NCBI GenBank assembly: GCA_030746535.1 | Contig: JASLML010000005.1 | Coordinates: 1 to 55,851, forward strand | Length of the DNA: 55,851 nucleotides | Direction of reading: 5' to 3' | DNA from: Fidelibacterota bacterium | Lineage (GTDB): Bacteria > Fidelibacterota > Marinisomatia > Marinisomatales > TCS55 | Part shown: piece by piece, positions 1 to 7,831 of the stretch | How positions within the stretch are numbered: the stretch's first letter is position 1 | How the letters are laid out: every line of letters begins with the position of its first letter | The notes under the pieces: model-generated | Database searches by the model: none | Told to the model about the DNA's origin: nothing | What the model saw: the letters and a program-made list of their open reading frames with translations, nothing else | Program-made: the position numbers and the translations under genes

Positions 1-1
1 G

Positions 2-196
2 TTTATAAAGACAATGTGGAAACCTGAATTATTAGTGTTTTTTGGTTTGGGCTTTCTTGACTGGAAGAATGCGGGATTTGACCCTTTAAACCCGAATGCG
101 ACAAAGGATATTCAAAAAACATCCTTTACACTTGGATTCTCATATAATTTTCGTCCGCCGGGATTAGCCGGCAGAAGCCAAAATAATTTCAAATGA
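2..196 (+). CDS. C-terminal fragment of a probable outer-membrane beta-barrel protein
   Basis: The reading frame is open to the left edge of the window, so this is the 3' end of a gene that begins outside it; an internal ATG at 14 is unlikely to be the start. About 64 residues are visible. The segment around TSFTLGFSYNF has the alternating hydrophobic/aromatic pattern of a terminal transmembrane beta-strand, and an earlier stretch, LLVFFGLGFLDW, could be another strand. A short basic tail follows the last strand. No family can be named from this fragment. It ends 65 bases before the first copy of the palindromic repeat. The barrel assignment is an inference from strand pattern only. Confidence 0.45.
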   Translation, partial: FIKTMWKPELLVFFGLGFLDWKNAGFDPLNPNATKDIQKTSFTLGFSYNFRPPGLAGRSQNNFK

Positions 197-261
197 TTTC
201 TTCTCTGGGAATTATCTGAGCGATTAAGCACACCTAATCTGTCACTCCAATCACCACTCCC

Positions 262-438
262 TGTCATTGCGAGCGTAGCGCGGCAATCCCCCAACATGAT
301 GTAAACCCAAACCCATCAACTGTCATCGCGAACCGCCGGCTGGCGGTGACGCGATCCCCTTACACCAGTTTTACCACAACTCTCCGAAAGAAACGAACGG
401 AAGGGGATTGCTTCAGTCGTACCTCCTTCGCAATGACA
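262..438. repeat. Palindromic intergenic repeat, long form, copy 1
   Basis: The 177-base unit begins with TGTCATTGCGAG and ends with TTCGCAATGACA, which are inverted copies of each other. A second inner pair, GCAATCCCC near the left end and GGGGATTGC near the right end, is also inverted. In the middle is a smaller hairpin module running from TGTCATCGCGAA to GCGATCCCC around a CCGCC/GGCGG stem. It is nearly identical to copy 3 at 975 over the left 130 bases and has the same length. No coding potential is seen. Termini of this kind are common in dispersed palindromic elements of FCB and other bacteria. Confidence 0.9.
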
Positions 439-485
439 TATAGTTTTTTATTTCTTTAACAAAAGTATTTGCATCAAATTAGATT

Positions 486-594
486 TGTCATTGCGAGCGC
501 AGCGTGGCAATCCCCCAACGAATGATTTACCACAAATCCCCAAAAGAAACGAATGGCAGGGGATTGCTTCAGTCGTACCTCCTTCGCAATGACA
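486..594. repeat. Palindromic intergenic repeat, short form, copy 2
   Basis: This 109-base copy has the same inverted termini and the same right arm as copies 1 and 3, including the GGGGATTGCTTCAGTCGTAC segment. It lacks the 68 bases that hold the inner hairpin module. The 439-485 stretch between copies 1 and 2 is AT-rich and shows nothing else. The copy ends 65 bases before the GIY-YIG gene. Confidence 0.9.
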
Positions 595-659
595 TTATTT
601 GTTAAAGTATAACAAAACGCCTTTCTCTGATTTCCCGGCAATAATCATTATATTTTTCC

Positions 660-962
660 ATGAACCAGAAATCGTATTATGTGTACATGATGTCAAATAA
701 ATGGAATACGGTCATTTATACAGGAGTAACAAGCGCTCTCGAGTCCAGAGTCTGGCAGCATAAAAACAAAACAGATGCCGCATCTTTCACATCAAGGTAT
801 AATTGCAATAAGTTAGTATGGTATGCGGAAACTAATGATGTACATACTGCACTTGAAGAGGAAAAGAGGATTAAGGCTGGGTCAAGAGCAAATAAAATCC
901 GATTGATCGAAAATGCCAATCCTGAATGGAGGGACTTATCTGAAAATTGGTTCGAGGAATGA
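660..962 (+). CDS. Small GIY-YIG endonuclease-domain protein
   Basis: The 100-residue protein is a single GIY-YIG domain of the UPF0213/YhbQ-like type. The signature is split as YVYMMSN (GIY-like, residues 7-13) and IYTGVT (YIG-like, residues 19-24), followed by a conserved Arg at about 30 and His at 34, and a Glu in EEEKRIKAG that matches the metal-binding Glu of the family. Family members cleave DNA or are predicted to; the substrate here is unknown. No Shine-Dalgarno is seen; a TATATTTT element at 649-656, three bases before ATG, may be the promoter. The gene is bracketed by palindromic repeat copies at 486-594 and 975-1151, the latter starting 12 bases after its stop codon, so the nuclease and repeats may be related. 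Confidence 0.85.
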   Translation: MNQKSYYVYMMSNKWNTVIYTGVTSALESRVWQHKNKTDAASFTSRYNCNKLVWYAETNDVHTALEEEKRIKAGSRANKIRLIENANPEWRDLSENWFEE

Positions 963-974
963 TAACAACAACCC

Positions 975-1151
975 TGTCATTGCGAGCGTAGCGCGGCAAT
1001 CCCCCAACATGATGTAAACCCAAACCCATCAACTGTCATCGCGAATCGCCGTCTGGCGGTGACGCGATCCCCTTACACCTATTTATTCACTAATCTCCGA
1101 AAGAAACGAATGGCAGGGGATTGCTTCAGTCGTCCCTCCTTCGCAATGACA
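975..1151. repeat. Palindromic intergenic repeat, long form, copy 3
   Basis: This 177-base copy is in the same orientation as copy 1 and nearly identical to it in the left part. Differences lie mainly between the inner hairpin and the right arm (about 1078-1095). The inner hairpin carries a C-to-T and a G-to-T change relative to copy 1, and its stem can still form. The right terminus stops two bases short of the nucleotide-sugar dehydrogenase stop codon, so the repeat fills the whole gap between two convergent genes and may also act as a bidirectional transcription barrier. Confidence 0.9.
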
Positions 1152-1153
1152 TT

Positions 1154-2470
1154 CTATTTCTTCCTCCCGACTCCAAGACGAATGATATTCTCGGCATTTA
1201 TATCGGAATAAACATTCCGCGTGTCGATAATTAAATCGGCATTGTCTGAAATAAGCGGATAATCCACATTCGAGTGGTCAGCCAAAATTATTACCGCCTG
1301 AAATGATGTTACTGTTTCAGCGGATAAATTTTTCAATCCGGGTTTTGTATCGCCATTCCAGGAAATTTCACTGACATTTGGGTCATAATATTCTACCTCT
1401 GCGCCGTCTTCTTCCAACAGTTTCATCACGTCCAGCGCGGGAGATTCCCTTATGTCATTAATGTCTTTTTTATAGGCAACTCCGCATAATAAAATTTTAC
1501 TTCCATTGAGAGCCTGCCCCTGAAGATTCAACCCATCGGTGACCAGTTCTACCACATGATGCGGCATATGGGTGTTAACATCCTGTGCCAGATCAATGAA
1601 TTTTGCTCTGTAATCCAATGCACGCATTTTCCATGCAAGATATTGCGGATCGATCGGAATGCAGTGTCCGCCGAGCCCAGGCCCTGGAGTGAATTTCATA
1701 AACCCAAATGGCTTTGTCGCTGCCGCCTCAATCACCTCCCAAACGTCCACACCGAGTTTTTCGCACATGATGGCGACTTCATTCGCAAGACCGATATTTA
1801 TGGATCGAAAAGTATTCTCTAATAATTTTACCATTTCTGCAGCCTCAGGCGATGATACCGGCACCACATTATCCGCTATATTTCCGTAAAGAATAGATCC
1901 AAGACGAGTGCAATCATCTGTAATTCCTCCAACAACTTTTGGTGTATTTTTAATCGTATAGGCATTGTTGCCGGGGTCAATACGTTCCGGCGAATAACAG
2001 AGATGAATATCTTCACCAACTTTTTTCCCGGACTTTTCGATGGTTTCCATGACAAGTTCCCGCGTTGTTCCGGGGTACGTGGTACTTTCTAAAACTACGA
2101 GCAATTCCTGATGAATATACGGCGCCATCTCTTCTGTAACGGTAATGATAAAAGATACATCAGGGTCTTTTACCTTGTTCAATGGAGTCGGCACACAAAT
2201 AATGACAACATCAAGCTGACTTATGCAGGAATATTCTGTTCTGGCTGAAAAACTCTTTTCTTTTAATAAAACTGCTAACCTATCATCGGGTACGTCACCA
2301 ATATGACTTTTTCCGCTGTTCAATGTGTGAACAATATCATTATTGACATCAATTCCTGTAACAGTAAATCCGGATTCTGCAAATGCACATGCTACTGGAA
2401 GTCCTACGTATCCAAGCCCAACTACACCAATATGGGCAGATTTATCGCTGATTTTAGATTCTATTGTCAT
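1154..2470 (-). CDS. UDP-N-acetyl-sugar / nucleotide-sugar 6-dehydrogenase (WbpA/WecC/Ugd superfamily)
   Basis: The 438-residue cytosolic enzyme oxidises C6 of a UDP-sugar to a carboxylate with two NAD+. The N-terminal Rossmann motif GLGYVG is at residues 18-23, with the acidic end of beta-2 at GIDVN. YSPERIDPGN (159-168) and the central ENTFRSINIGLANEVA helix are followed by the catalytic GPGLGGHCIPIDP motif with Cys270. A C-terminal UDP-binding domain contains GVAYKKDINDIRESPA. The YSPERIDPG form resembles UDP-GlcNAc/ManNAc dehydrogenases more than UDP-glucose dehydrogenase, but the substrate cannot be fixed from sequence. The product would feed surface polysaccharide synthesis. It stands alone on the minus strand, and its stop codon abuts repeat copy 3. 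Confidence 0.92.
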   Translation of the reverse strand: MTIESKISDKSAHIGVVGLGYVGLPVACAFAESGFTVTGIDVNNDIVHTLNSGKSHIGDVPDDRLAVLLKEKSFSARTEYSCISQLDVVIICVPTPLNKVKDPDVSFIITVTEEMAPYIHQELLVVLESTTYPGTTRELVMETIEKSGKKVGEDIHLCYSPERIDPGNNAYTIKNTPKVVGGITDDCTRLGSILYGNIADNVVPVSSPEAAEMVKLLENTFRSINIGLANEVAIMCEKLGVDVWEVIEAAATKPFGFMKFTPGPGLGGHCIPIDPQYLAWKMRALDYRAKFIDLAQDVNTHMPHHVVELVTDGLNLQGQALNGSKILLCGVAYKKDINDIRESPALDVMKLLEEDGAEVEYYDPNVSEISWNGDTKPGLKNLSAETVTSFQAVIILADHSNVDYPLISDNADLIIDTRNVYSDINAENIIRLGVGRKK

Positions 2471-2573
2471 GTTATCTTTATATTTGTTTTGAAAGAGACT
2501 ATTTTATAACTGCAATGTGTCTGATTTATTTTTATTCCACTATGTAAATATTGCCTTAAATTTAAGGGCTTTA

Positions 2574-2746
2574 TTTGCAATGCACAGAAAAGAAATAAGA
2601 TTAAAATTAATTCCCGTTTCAGGAAAGGGGCGCCGTTTCTCATGAATTGGCGAAGCGTACATCCTGTAAATAATACCGGGAAAAACTCAGTTTGCAATGC
2701 ACCGAATTCGGTGCATTTTTGTTTTTATAAGAAAGGTAGAAATTAA
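2574..2746 (+). promoter_or_regulatory. Leader region of the zinc-ribbon gene with direct repeats and a possible leader ORF
   Basis: The gap between the divergent genes holds two perfect copies of the 12-mer TTTGCAATGCAC, at 2574-2585 and 2691-2702; each contains the palindrome TGCAATGCA. The second copy overlaps the left arm of a hairpin at 2697-2716. A 34-codon ORF from ATG 2642 reads through the hairpin and stops at 2744-2746, exactly abutting the ATG at 2747. None of these elements is proven to function; the ORF lacks a well-spaced ribosome-binding site. Confidence 0.3.
2697..2721 (+). terminator. Terminator-like hairpin in the leader of the zinc-ribbon gene
   Basis: A perfect 20-base palindrome at 2697-2716 is followed directly by a run of T. 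No plus-strand gene lies just upstream, so it would act either as an attenuator for the gene at 2747 or as the end of a short unidentified transcript. The loop would be only the central bases, so the stem in vivo would be about 8 bp. Confidence 0.5.
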
Positions 2747-3454
2747 ATGACCAATATTCAGGATCTGGTAGAGATCCAGCGATTAGATTCGGACCTTCAG
2801 GAAATAGAGGAATTGTTAGGGGATTTGCCCACAAAAGTAAATGATTTAAAAAGCGAAGAGGAACGATTAATAAAATCGGTAAGTGAAGGTAAAGAACGGT
2901 CCAGAGAAATTGATATGGCAATTGACAAGAATACACTGGAAATGAATGCGATCAAGGAAAAAATAGATAAGTACAAGGACCAGCTTTTTCTCGTTACCAA
3001 CAACAGACAATATGATGCGCTCCAGCATGAAATTGATCATTTGAAAGAGCAGCTTAATTCTGTTGAAATGAATACGCTGGAATTAAGTGAAGAAAAAGAT
3101 TCACTTGAGGATAATACCAAAGAAGCGGAAGAAAATTTGGAATCCTTAACTCAGGATCTAGCGGAACGCCGAACCCGGCTGGAAAGCATGATGTCTGAAT
3201 CCTCAGAGAAAAAAGATTCCCTAGAAAAACAAAGAAGTCAAAAAACAGAAAACCTTGATATGACAACCATGTCAAGGTATGATAGAATTTATCAGGCAAG
3301 AAAAGGGCTCGTAGTAGTAGCGATACTGGGAAGTGCCTGCGGAGGATGCGGTTCTGCAATTCCTCCCCAAATTGTAGCCGAAATAAAGTCAGGTAAAATT
3401 GTTGAAAACTGTTATGTCTGCAACAGGTTCCTTTTCTGGGAATCTTCCGAATAA
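2747..3454 (+). CDS. Coiled-coil protein with C-terminal C4 zinc ribbon (zf-RING_7 / DUF164 type)
   Basis: The 235-residue protein is a long alpha-helical hairpin followed by a small zinc ribbon. Residues 1-175 are almost entirely charged heptads (coiled coil), including the FLVTNNRQYDALQHEI segment typical of this family. The C-terminal ribbon has CGGC at 198-201 and CYVC at 222-225, giving the CxxC-x20-CxxC arrangement. Homologues are widespread and have been linked to nucleic-acid-binding or secretion-chaperone-like roles; no biochemical function can be asserted here. AAAGGT eight bases before the ATG may be a weak ribosome-binding site. It is followed 56 bases later by the RNase P RNA gene on the same strand. 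Confidence 0.85.
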   Translation: MTNIQDLVEIQRLDSDLQEIEELLGDLPTKVNDLKSEEERLIKSVSEGKERSREIDMAIDKNTLEMNAIKEKIDKYKDQLFLVTNNRQYDALQHEIDHLKEQLNSVEMNTLELSEEKDSLEDNTKEAEENLESLTQDLAERRTRLESMMSESSEKKDSLEKQRSQKTENLDMTTMSRYDRIYQARKGLVVVAILGSACGGCGSAIPPQIVAEIKSGKIVENCYVCNRFLFWESSE

Positions 3455-3510
3455 AAAACCAACTCAACTTTTTCCTTCCGCACGTGTAATTTCCGCCGCT
3501 TTTTGATATA

Positions 3511-3856
3511 GGAGTCGGCTAGGTGGCCGCCTTTTCGATTTATCGAAAGGGAGGAAAGTCCGAGCACCGCAGGACAGGGTGCCTCGTAACGCGAGGGGTC
3601 CGTGAGGGCATGGAAAGTGCAGCAGAGAGCAGACTATCCCGAATCTTCGGGATACAGGTGAAACGGTGGTGTAAAAGACCACCAGCCGCGGCAGCAATGC
3701 CGCGGGCTAGGTAAACCCTACCCGGTGCAAGATCAAGTAAGCTCCGAAATGTGGTCCGCATTGCTCGAGGAGCGGGTAGATCGCGCGAACCTATCGGTGA
3801 CGGTAGGTCCAGATGAATGGCCATCCACGACAGAACTCGGCTTATCGGCCGACTCC
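3511..3856 (+). ncRNA. rnpB: RNase P RNA (bacterial type A)
   Basis: This is the catalytic RNA of RNase P, which matures the 5' ends of tRNAs. The ends GGAGTCGGC (3511-3519) and GCCGACTCC (3848-3856) form helix P1. The universally conserved GAGGAAAGTCCGAGC segment follows P3 at about 3551-3565, and the 3' conserved ACAGAACTCGGCTTAT precedes the P1 strand. Internal hairpins include CCCGAATCTTCGGG and GCCGCGGCAGCAATGCCGCGGGC. The total length of about 346 nt fits type A. A T-run at 3859-3865 after P1 probably ends the transcript. A TTTTTG at 3500-3505 lies where a -7 element would be. The exact ends are predicted from P1 pairing. Confidence 0.96.
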
Positions 3857-3890
3857 ACTTTTTTTCTAACTTTCACGCCAGTCAAATGCG

Positions 3891-3898
3891 TATCTTTG
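3891..3898 (+). promoter_or_regulatory. TAnnTTTG-type -7 promoter element before recJ
   Basis: TATCTTTG matches the Bacteroidota -7 consensus TAnnTTTG exactly and ends six bases before the recJ ATG at 3905. The upstream -33 element is weak (TTTC at 3871-3874 with a 16-base spacer). If used, transcription would begin at or next to the ATG. Confidence 0.45.
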
Positions 3899-3904
3899 TG
3901 CCGT

Positions 3905-5605
3905 ATGGAATGGAATATACTTCAGCCCGATCCTGAGACAGTTTCACATCTTCAAAAGGAATTCAAATGCAGCGAAACCATTGCAAAGGTTCTGGCGAAC
4001 CGCGGGTTTACTTCATTGAAAGAAGCGCAGCCGTTTTTCAATCCATCACTTGATCAACTGCACGATCCTTTTCTGATGAAAGATATGGACATCGCCGTAG
4101 ATCGTATCATCGCAAATATAAAATCAGGCAAACCAATCCTTGTCTTTGGAGATTATGACGTGGATGGAACAACGGGTGCCGCGGTGCTCTTCTTGGGGCT
4201 TCAAACAGTCGGCGGGAATCCGATTACTTATATTCCAAATCGAGAGACCGAAGGATACGGTTTATCAACAACAGGAATTGATTGCGCCGTAGAATCCAAA
4301 GCGGATCTGATCATCACTTGTGATTGCGGTATCAGTGCATTCGAAGAAATTGCATACGCCAATTCGCATGGGATTGATGTCATTATTACCGATCATCATA
4401 CTCCCGGAGAATCTTTGCCGGATGCTTATGCCGTTCTTAATCCAAAGCGGCAAGATTGCTTTTATCCGTTCAAAGGGCTGTGCGGTGGCGGTGTTGCGTT
4501 TAAATTAATTTCAGCCCTTGCCAAAAAGGTGGATAAATCATTTGATGAGATTTCAGGATTGCTATCATTGATTACGCTCGGAACAGCGGCAGACTTAGTT
4601 CCTCTAAGGGATGAAAACAGATCGCTTGTTTTTTTCGGGCTCAATCAAATGAAATCACCTTCATCGGTCGGACTCAGCAAGCTCCTCGCCCTTGCAAATT
4701 TATCAGATAAAGTACCCAGCGTCGGGCAGCTGGTTTTTGGCGTTGCTCCGCGTATCAATGCCGCCGGAAGGCTGGGAGACGCAAACAGAAGCGTTCATTT
4801 GCTTACAACAAATGATGAGAATACCGCACGTGATTTAGCACGGGAACTTGATGAAGAAAACAAACGCCGCCGGCAAATTCAGGCTGCGGTGGTGGAAGAC
4901 GCGATACGGAAAGTAAATGCGGAAATCGACCTCGCAAATGATAAAGCAATTGTCGTCTGGGGAATTGATTGGCATCCCGGTGTGGTAGGGATTGCTGCAT
5001 CCAAACTGAAAGAAGAATTTCACCGTCCGGCGATTGTTATATCCGTGAACAATCAGTCAATCGGAACAGGATCCGCAAGAAGTGTCAAAGGATTGGATCT
5101 TTACAGCGCTTTAACAAAAGTAAAATCAGAGCTTGAAGGATACGGCGGACATCCCATGGCAGCAGGACTGACCGTAAAAGAAGAAAAATTAGAATTTTTC
5201 AGGAATGCATTTGTGAAAGTTGCAAACGAATGGCTATCGGACACCGAACTGAAACCGGAAATAACGCTCGAAGGAGAACTGCAGCTGAATGATATTTCAC
5301 CGAGATTAATGGAATTCCTTGATAAGCTGGCCCCGTTTGGTCCGGGGAACATGAGGCCAAAATTTTATGCCGAACAGGTTGAGGTGTCCGGTCCACCTAA
5401 AGTGATAGGCGACGGTAGCCATATCCGGTTTACGGCTAAACAAAATGGATCGGCATACAATGCAGTCGGATTCAATCTATCCGAACATTATGAGGATCTT
5501 ATTACCGGCAATCCCGTAGACTTGGCATTTGTTGTGGAGATCAATGAATGGAATAACCAAAGAGATATCCAGTTGAACGTGCGAGATATTCGTCCTTCTT
5601 CCTAA
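3905..5605 (+). CDS. recJ: Single-stranded-DNA-specific 5'-3' exonuclease RecJ
   Basis: The 566-residue enzyme degrades single-stranded DNA 5' to 3' in recombination, mismatch and base-excision repair. DHH-domain motifs are complete: DYDVDG at 83-88, TCDCG at 138-142 and DHH at 163-165. The DHHA1 domain carries GYGGHPMAAG, and a C-terminal OB-fold completes the protein. The reading frame stays open a further 60 codons upstream, but that extension lies inside rnpB and gives no RecJ-like sequence, so the ATG at 3905 is the start. The gene is monocistronic or loosely linked with fabH, 66 bases downstream. Confidence 0.95.
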   Translation: MEWNILQPDPETVSHLQKEFKCSETIAKVLANRGFTSLKEAQPFFNPSLDQLHDPFLMKDMDIAVDRIIANIKSGKPILVFGDYDVDGTTGAAVLFLGLQTVGGNPITYIPNRETEGYGLSTTGIDCAVESKADLIITCDCGISAFEEIAYANSHGIDVIITDHHTPGESLPDAYAVLNPKRQDCFYPFKGLCGGGVAFKLISALAKKVDKSFDEISGLLSLITLGTAADLVPLRDENRSLVFFGLNQMKSPSSVGLSKLLALANLSDKVPSVGQLVFGVAPRINAAGRLGDANRSVHLLTTNDENTARDLARELDEENKRRRQIQAAVVEDAIRKVNAEIDLANDKAIVVWGIDWHPGVVGIAASKLKEEFHRPAIVISVNNQSIGTGSARSVKGLDLYSALTKVKSELEGYGGHPMAAGLTVKEEKLEFFRNAFVKVANEWLSDTELKPEITLEGELQLNDISPRLMEFLDKLAPFGPGNMRPKFYAEQVEVSGPPKVIGDGSHIRFTAKQNGSAYNAVGFNLSEHYEDLITGNPVDLAFVVEINEWNNQRDIQLNVRDIRPSS

Positions 5606-5671
5606 ACTGATTAATCATTTTTGCTGTAAATTATTGAATCCAGAAACACCAACTCTTAGATAATTCCTGAA

Positions 5672-6661
5672 ATGAAATCCCAAATCATCGGCATAGGGTC
5701 TTGCGTCCCGGAAAATGTTGTAACCAACGCACACATGGAAGAGTGGATGGATACTTCCGATGAGTGGATTCAAACACGCTCGGGAATTCAGGAACGCCAC
5801 TGGGCGGTAGAGGGCGAAACGGCATCTGACCTTGCTGAGTCGGCTTCACGCAGAGCGATGGAAATGGCTGGCATTTCTCCGGATGAAATAGATCTCGTCA
5901 TTGTCGGCACGATTACATCGGATTATTTCTTCCCCGGGATCAGCGCACAGCTTCAGGACAGGCTGGGTCTTAGAACTGTCGGTGCATTTGACATTAAAGC
6001 TGCATGCTCGGCATTCATTTACGCACTATCGATCGGCGACCAGTATATCCGTTCCTGCACTGCTAAAACTGTACTGGTTGTGGGCGCCGAAGTGCAGTCT
6101 TCGGCATTGGATATTTCCGATGAAGGCAGAGATACGGCAGTCTTGTTTGGTGATGGAGCGGGGGCCGCAATTCTGAAAGCAGCGGAAGGAGAAAGAGGAA
6201 TTTTATCCACGCACCTTCATTGCCAAGGTGAACATCTTAAATTGCTTTGGTGTGAAGAACCCGGATCGAACCACCGCCCAAGGATGTCTGAAGAGTTGCT
6301 GAAAGAAAACCGGCATTATCCGGTGATGAACGGAAGAGAAGTTTTTAAAAATGCCGTTACCCGTTTCCCGGAAGTTATAGAAGAAGCCATGGAAGCCAAC
6401 AATTTATCCATTGATGATGTAGCTTTGATCATTCCGCATCAGGCAAATCTTCGAATAAGCCAGGCGGTTGCAAAACGGATGGGCATCGGAATGGACAAAG
6501 TTTTCTCAAATATACACAAATACGGCAACACCACTGCCGCCTCTATTCCGCTGGCATTGTGCGAAGCGGTGGAAGAAGGAAAAATATCTGTAGGAGACAA
6601 TATCATATTTGCTGCTTTCGGTGCGGGTTTCACTTGGGCATCAGCTGCTGTAAAATGGTAA
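5672..6661 (+). CDS. fabH: Beta-ketoacyl-ACP synthase III
   Basis: The enzyme condenses acetyl-CoA (or a branched starter) with malonyl-ACP to begin fatty-acid synthesis. It is 329 residues long, normal for the family. The thiolase-fold catalytic triad is intact: Cys112 in KAACSAF, His256 in PHQAN and Asn286 in KYGNTTAAS. The C-terminal FGAGFTWASA is also typical. The substrate range cannot be read from the sequence. The gene is followed 12 bases later by an acyl-CoA dehydrogenase gene, and the pair is probably cotranscribed. One alternative is a specialised KAS III outside housekeeping lipid synthesis, but no second fabH or fab cluster is visible to judge. Confidence 0.93.
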   Translation: MKSQIIGIGSCVPENVVTNAHMEEWMDTSDEWIQTRSGIQERHWAVEGETASDLAESASRRAMEMAGISPDEIDLVIVGTITSDYFFPGISAQLQDRLGLRTVGAFDIKAACSAFIYALSIGDQYIRSCTAKTVLVVGAEVQSSALDISDEGRDTAVLFGDGAGAAILKAAEGERGILSTHLHCQGEHLKLLWCEEPGSNHRPRMSEELLKENRHYPVMNGREVFKNAVTRFPEVIEEAMEANNLSIDDVALIIPHQANLRISQAVAKRMGIGMDKVFSNIHKYGNTTAASIPLALCEAVEEGKISVGDNIIFAAFGAGFTWASAAVKW

Positions 6662-6673
6662 ATCGGAGATAAA

Positions 6674-7831
6674 ATGAACGATCTGTTTTTTAGGGAAGAA
6701 CACACCATGCTGGTTGACATGGTGCGCGATTTTGCTAAAAATGAAATTGAACCAGTCGCTCGGGAATTGGATGAAGAGGGCCGTTTCCCGGAAGAGCTCG
6801 TGTCAAAAATGGCAGACCTCGGATTGATGGGAATCCCGATTCCGGTAGAATACGGCGGCGCCGGAATGGATATGACGGCTTTTGCCGCCGTCGTTATGGA
6901 ATTAGCAAAAGCGGATGCATCGGTAGCGATTACGGTTGCGGCGCATATTTCACTTGGCACCATGCCGATCCTCATGTCGCAGTCAGAAATTTTAAAGGAT
7001 AAATATTTACCGAAACTCGCTTCCGGAGAAATGCTCGGCGCATTCGGACTTACAGAACCTGAGGCCGGCAGCGATGCTGGTGCAACCAAAACAACGGCTG
7101 TAAAGGATGGGGATGATTATGTCATCAACGGAGGGAAAATATTCATCACCAACGTCGGCTATGCCGGCATATTGAATTTGACAGCACGAATCGAAGAAAA
7201 CGGAGATTTCCTCGGGATCGGAGCATTTACTGTTCCGACAGACACTCCCGGGTTAAAGATCGGCCCCCCGGAAAAGAAAATGGGATGGAGGGCAAGCGAT
7301 ACACGGCAGCTATTTTTTGAAGATATGCGCGTATCCAAAGATTGTCTGCTAAGCGAGCCGGGAGCCGGATTTAAAGCATTTCTGAAAACGCTTACCGGAG
7401 GCCGAGTATCCATCGCCGCACTTTCAGTCGGCACGGCGGAAGGCGCTTATCAAAAAGCACTTGCTTACTCAGATGAGAGGGAAGCATTCGGGAAAAAAAT
7501 TCACGAATTTCAGGCAGTGTCCTTCAAACTCGCGGATATGGCAACGGAAATAGAAGCGGCGAAGCTTCTTACTTACCATGCAGCGTGGCTCAGGGATAAG
7601 GGAAGAAATGTGATTAAAGAAGCTGCCATGGCAAAACTCTTTGCAAGCGAAACCGCTATGAAGGTAACAACAGAGGCAATTCAAGTCCTTGGCGGCTACG
7701 GCTATGTGAAAGAATACGATGTAGAACGTTTTTTCCGGGATGCTAAGATTCTTGAAATAGGAGAAGGAACCAGCGAAGTGCAAAGAATTATTATTTCCAG
7801 AGAAATTCTAAAATCCCTCCAGAAAGTGTAA
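6674..7831 (+). CDS. Acyl-CoA dehydrogenase (short-chain/butyryl-CoA type)
   Basis: This FAD enzyme of 385 residues introduces the alpha-beta double bond in an acyl-CoA and passes electrons to an electron-transfer flavoprotein. It has the three-part fold: an N-terminal helical domain, a middle beta domain with FGLTEPEAGSDAG and KIFITNVG, and a C-terminal helical domain with QVLGGYGYVKEYDVERFFRDAK. The catalytic base is Glu364 in GEGTSEVQ, the position used by short-chain and butyryl-CoA enzymes. GGAG lies six bases before the ATG as a ribosome-binding site. The stop codon shares a base with the next gene's ATG. Which acyl-CoA it uses is unknown. Confidence 0.92.
   Translation: MNDLFFREEHTMLVDMVRDFAKNEIEPVARELDEEGRFPEELVSKMADLGLMGIPIPVEYGGAGMDMTAFAAVVMELAKADASVAITVAAHISLGTMPILMSQSEILKDKYLPKLASGEMLGAFGLTEPEAGSDAGATKTTAVKDGDDYVINGGKIFITNVGYAGILNLTARIEENGDFLGIGAFTVPTDTPGLKIGPPEKKMGWRASDTRQLFFEDMRVSKDCLLSEPGAGFKAFLKTLTGGRVSIAALSVGTAEGAYQKALAYSDEREAFGKKIHEFQAVSFKLADMATEIEAAKLLTYHAAWLRDKGRNVIKEAAMAKLFASETAMKVTTEAIQVLGGYGYVKEYDVERFFRDAKILEIGEGTSEVQRIIISREILKSLQKV

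Noticed and set aside
262-1151. CRISPR array
   Set aside because: Only three long palindromic units of two sizes with a gene between them; no short regular repeats or spacers and no cas genes.
2640-2936. 98-codon minus-strand ORF across the zinc-ribbon start
   Set aside because: Low-complexity Leu/Pro antisense of the coiled-coil gene; no SD, no plausible protein.
3725-3904. Upstream in-frame extension of RecJ
   Set aside because: It lies within rnpB and the extra residues do not look like RecJ; ATG 3905 gives the normal N-terminus.
5608-5623. Terminator after recJ
   Set aside because: TGATTAATCA followed by T forms only a 4-bp AT-rich stem, too weak to call.
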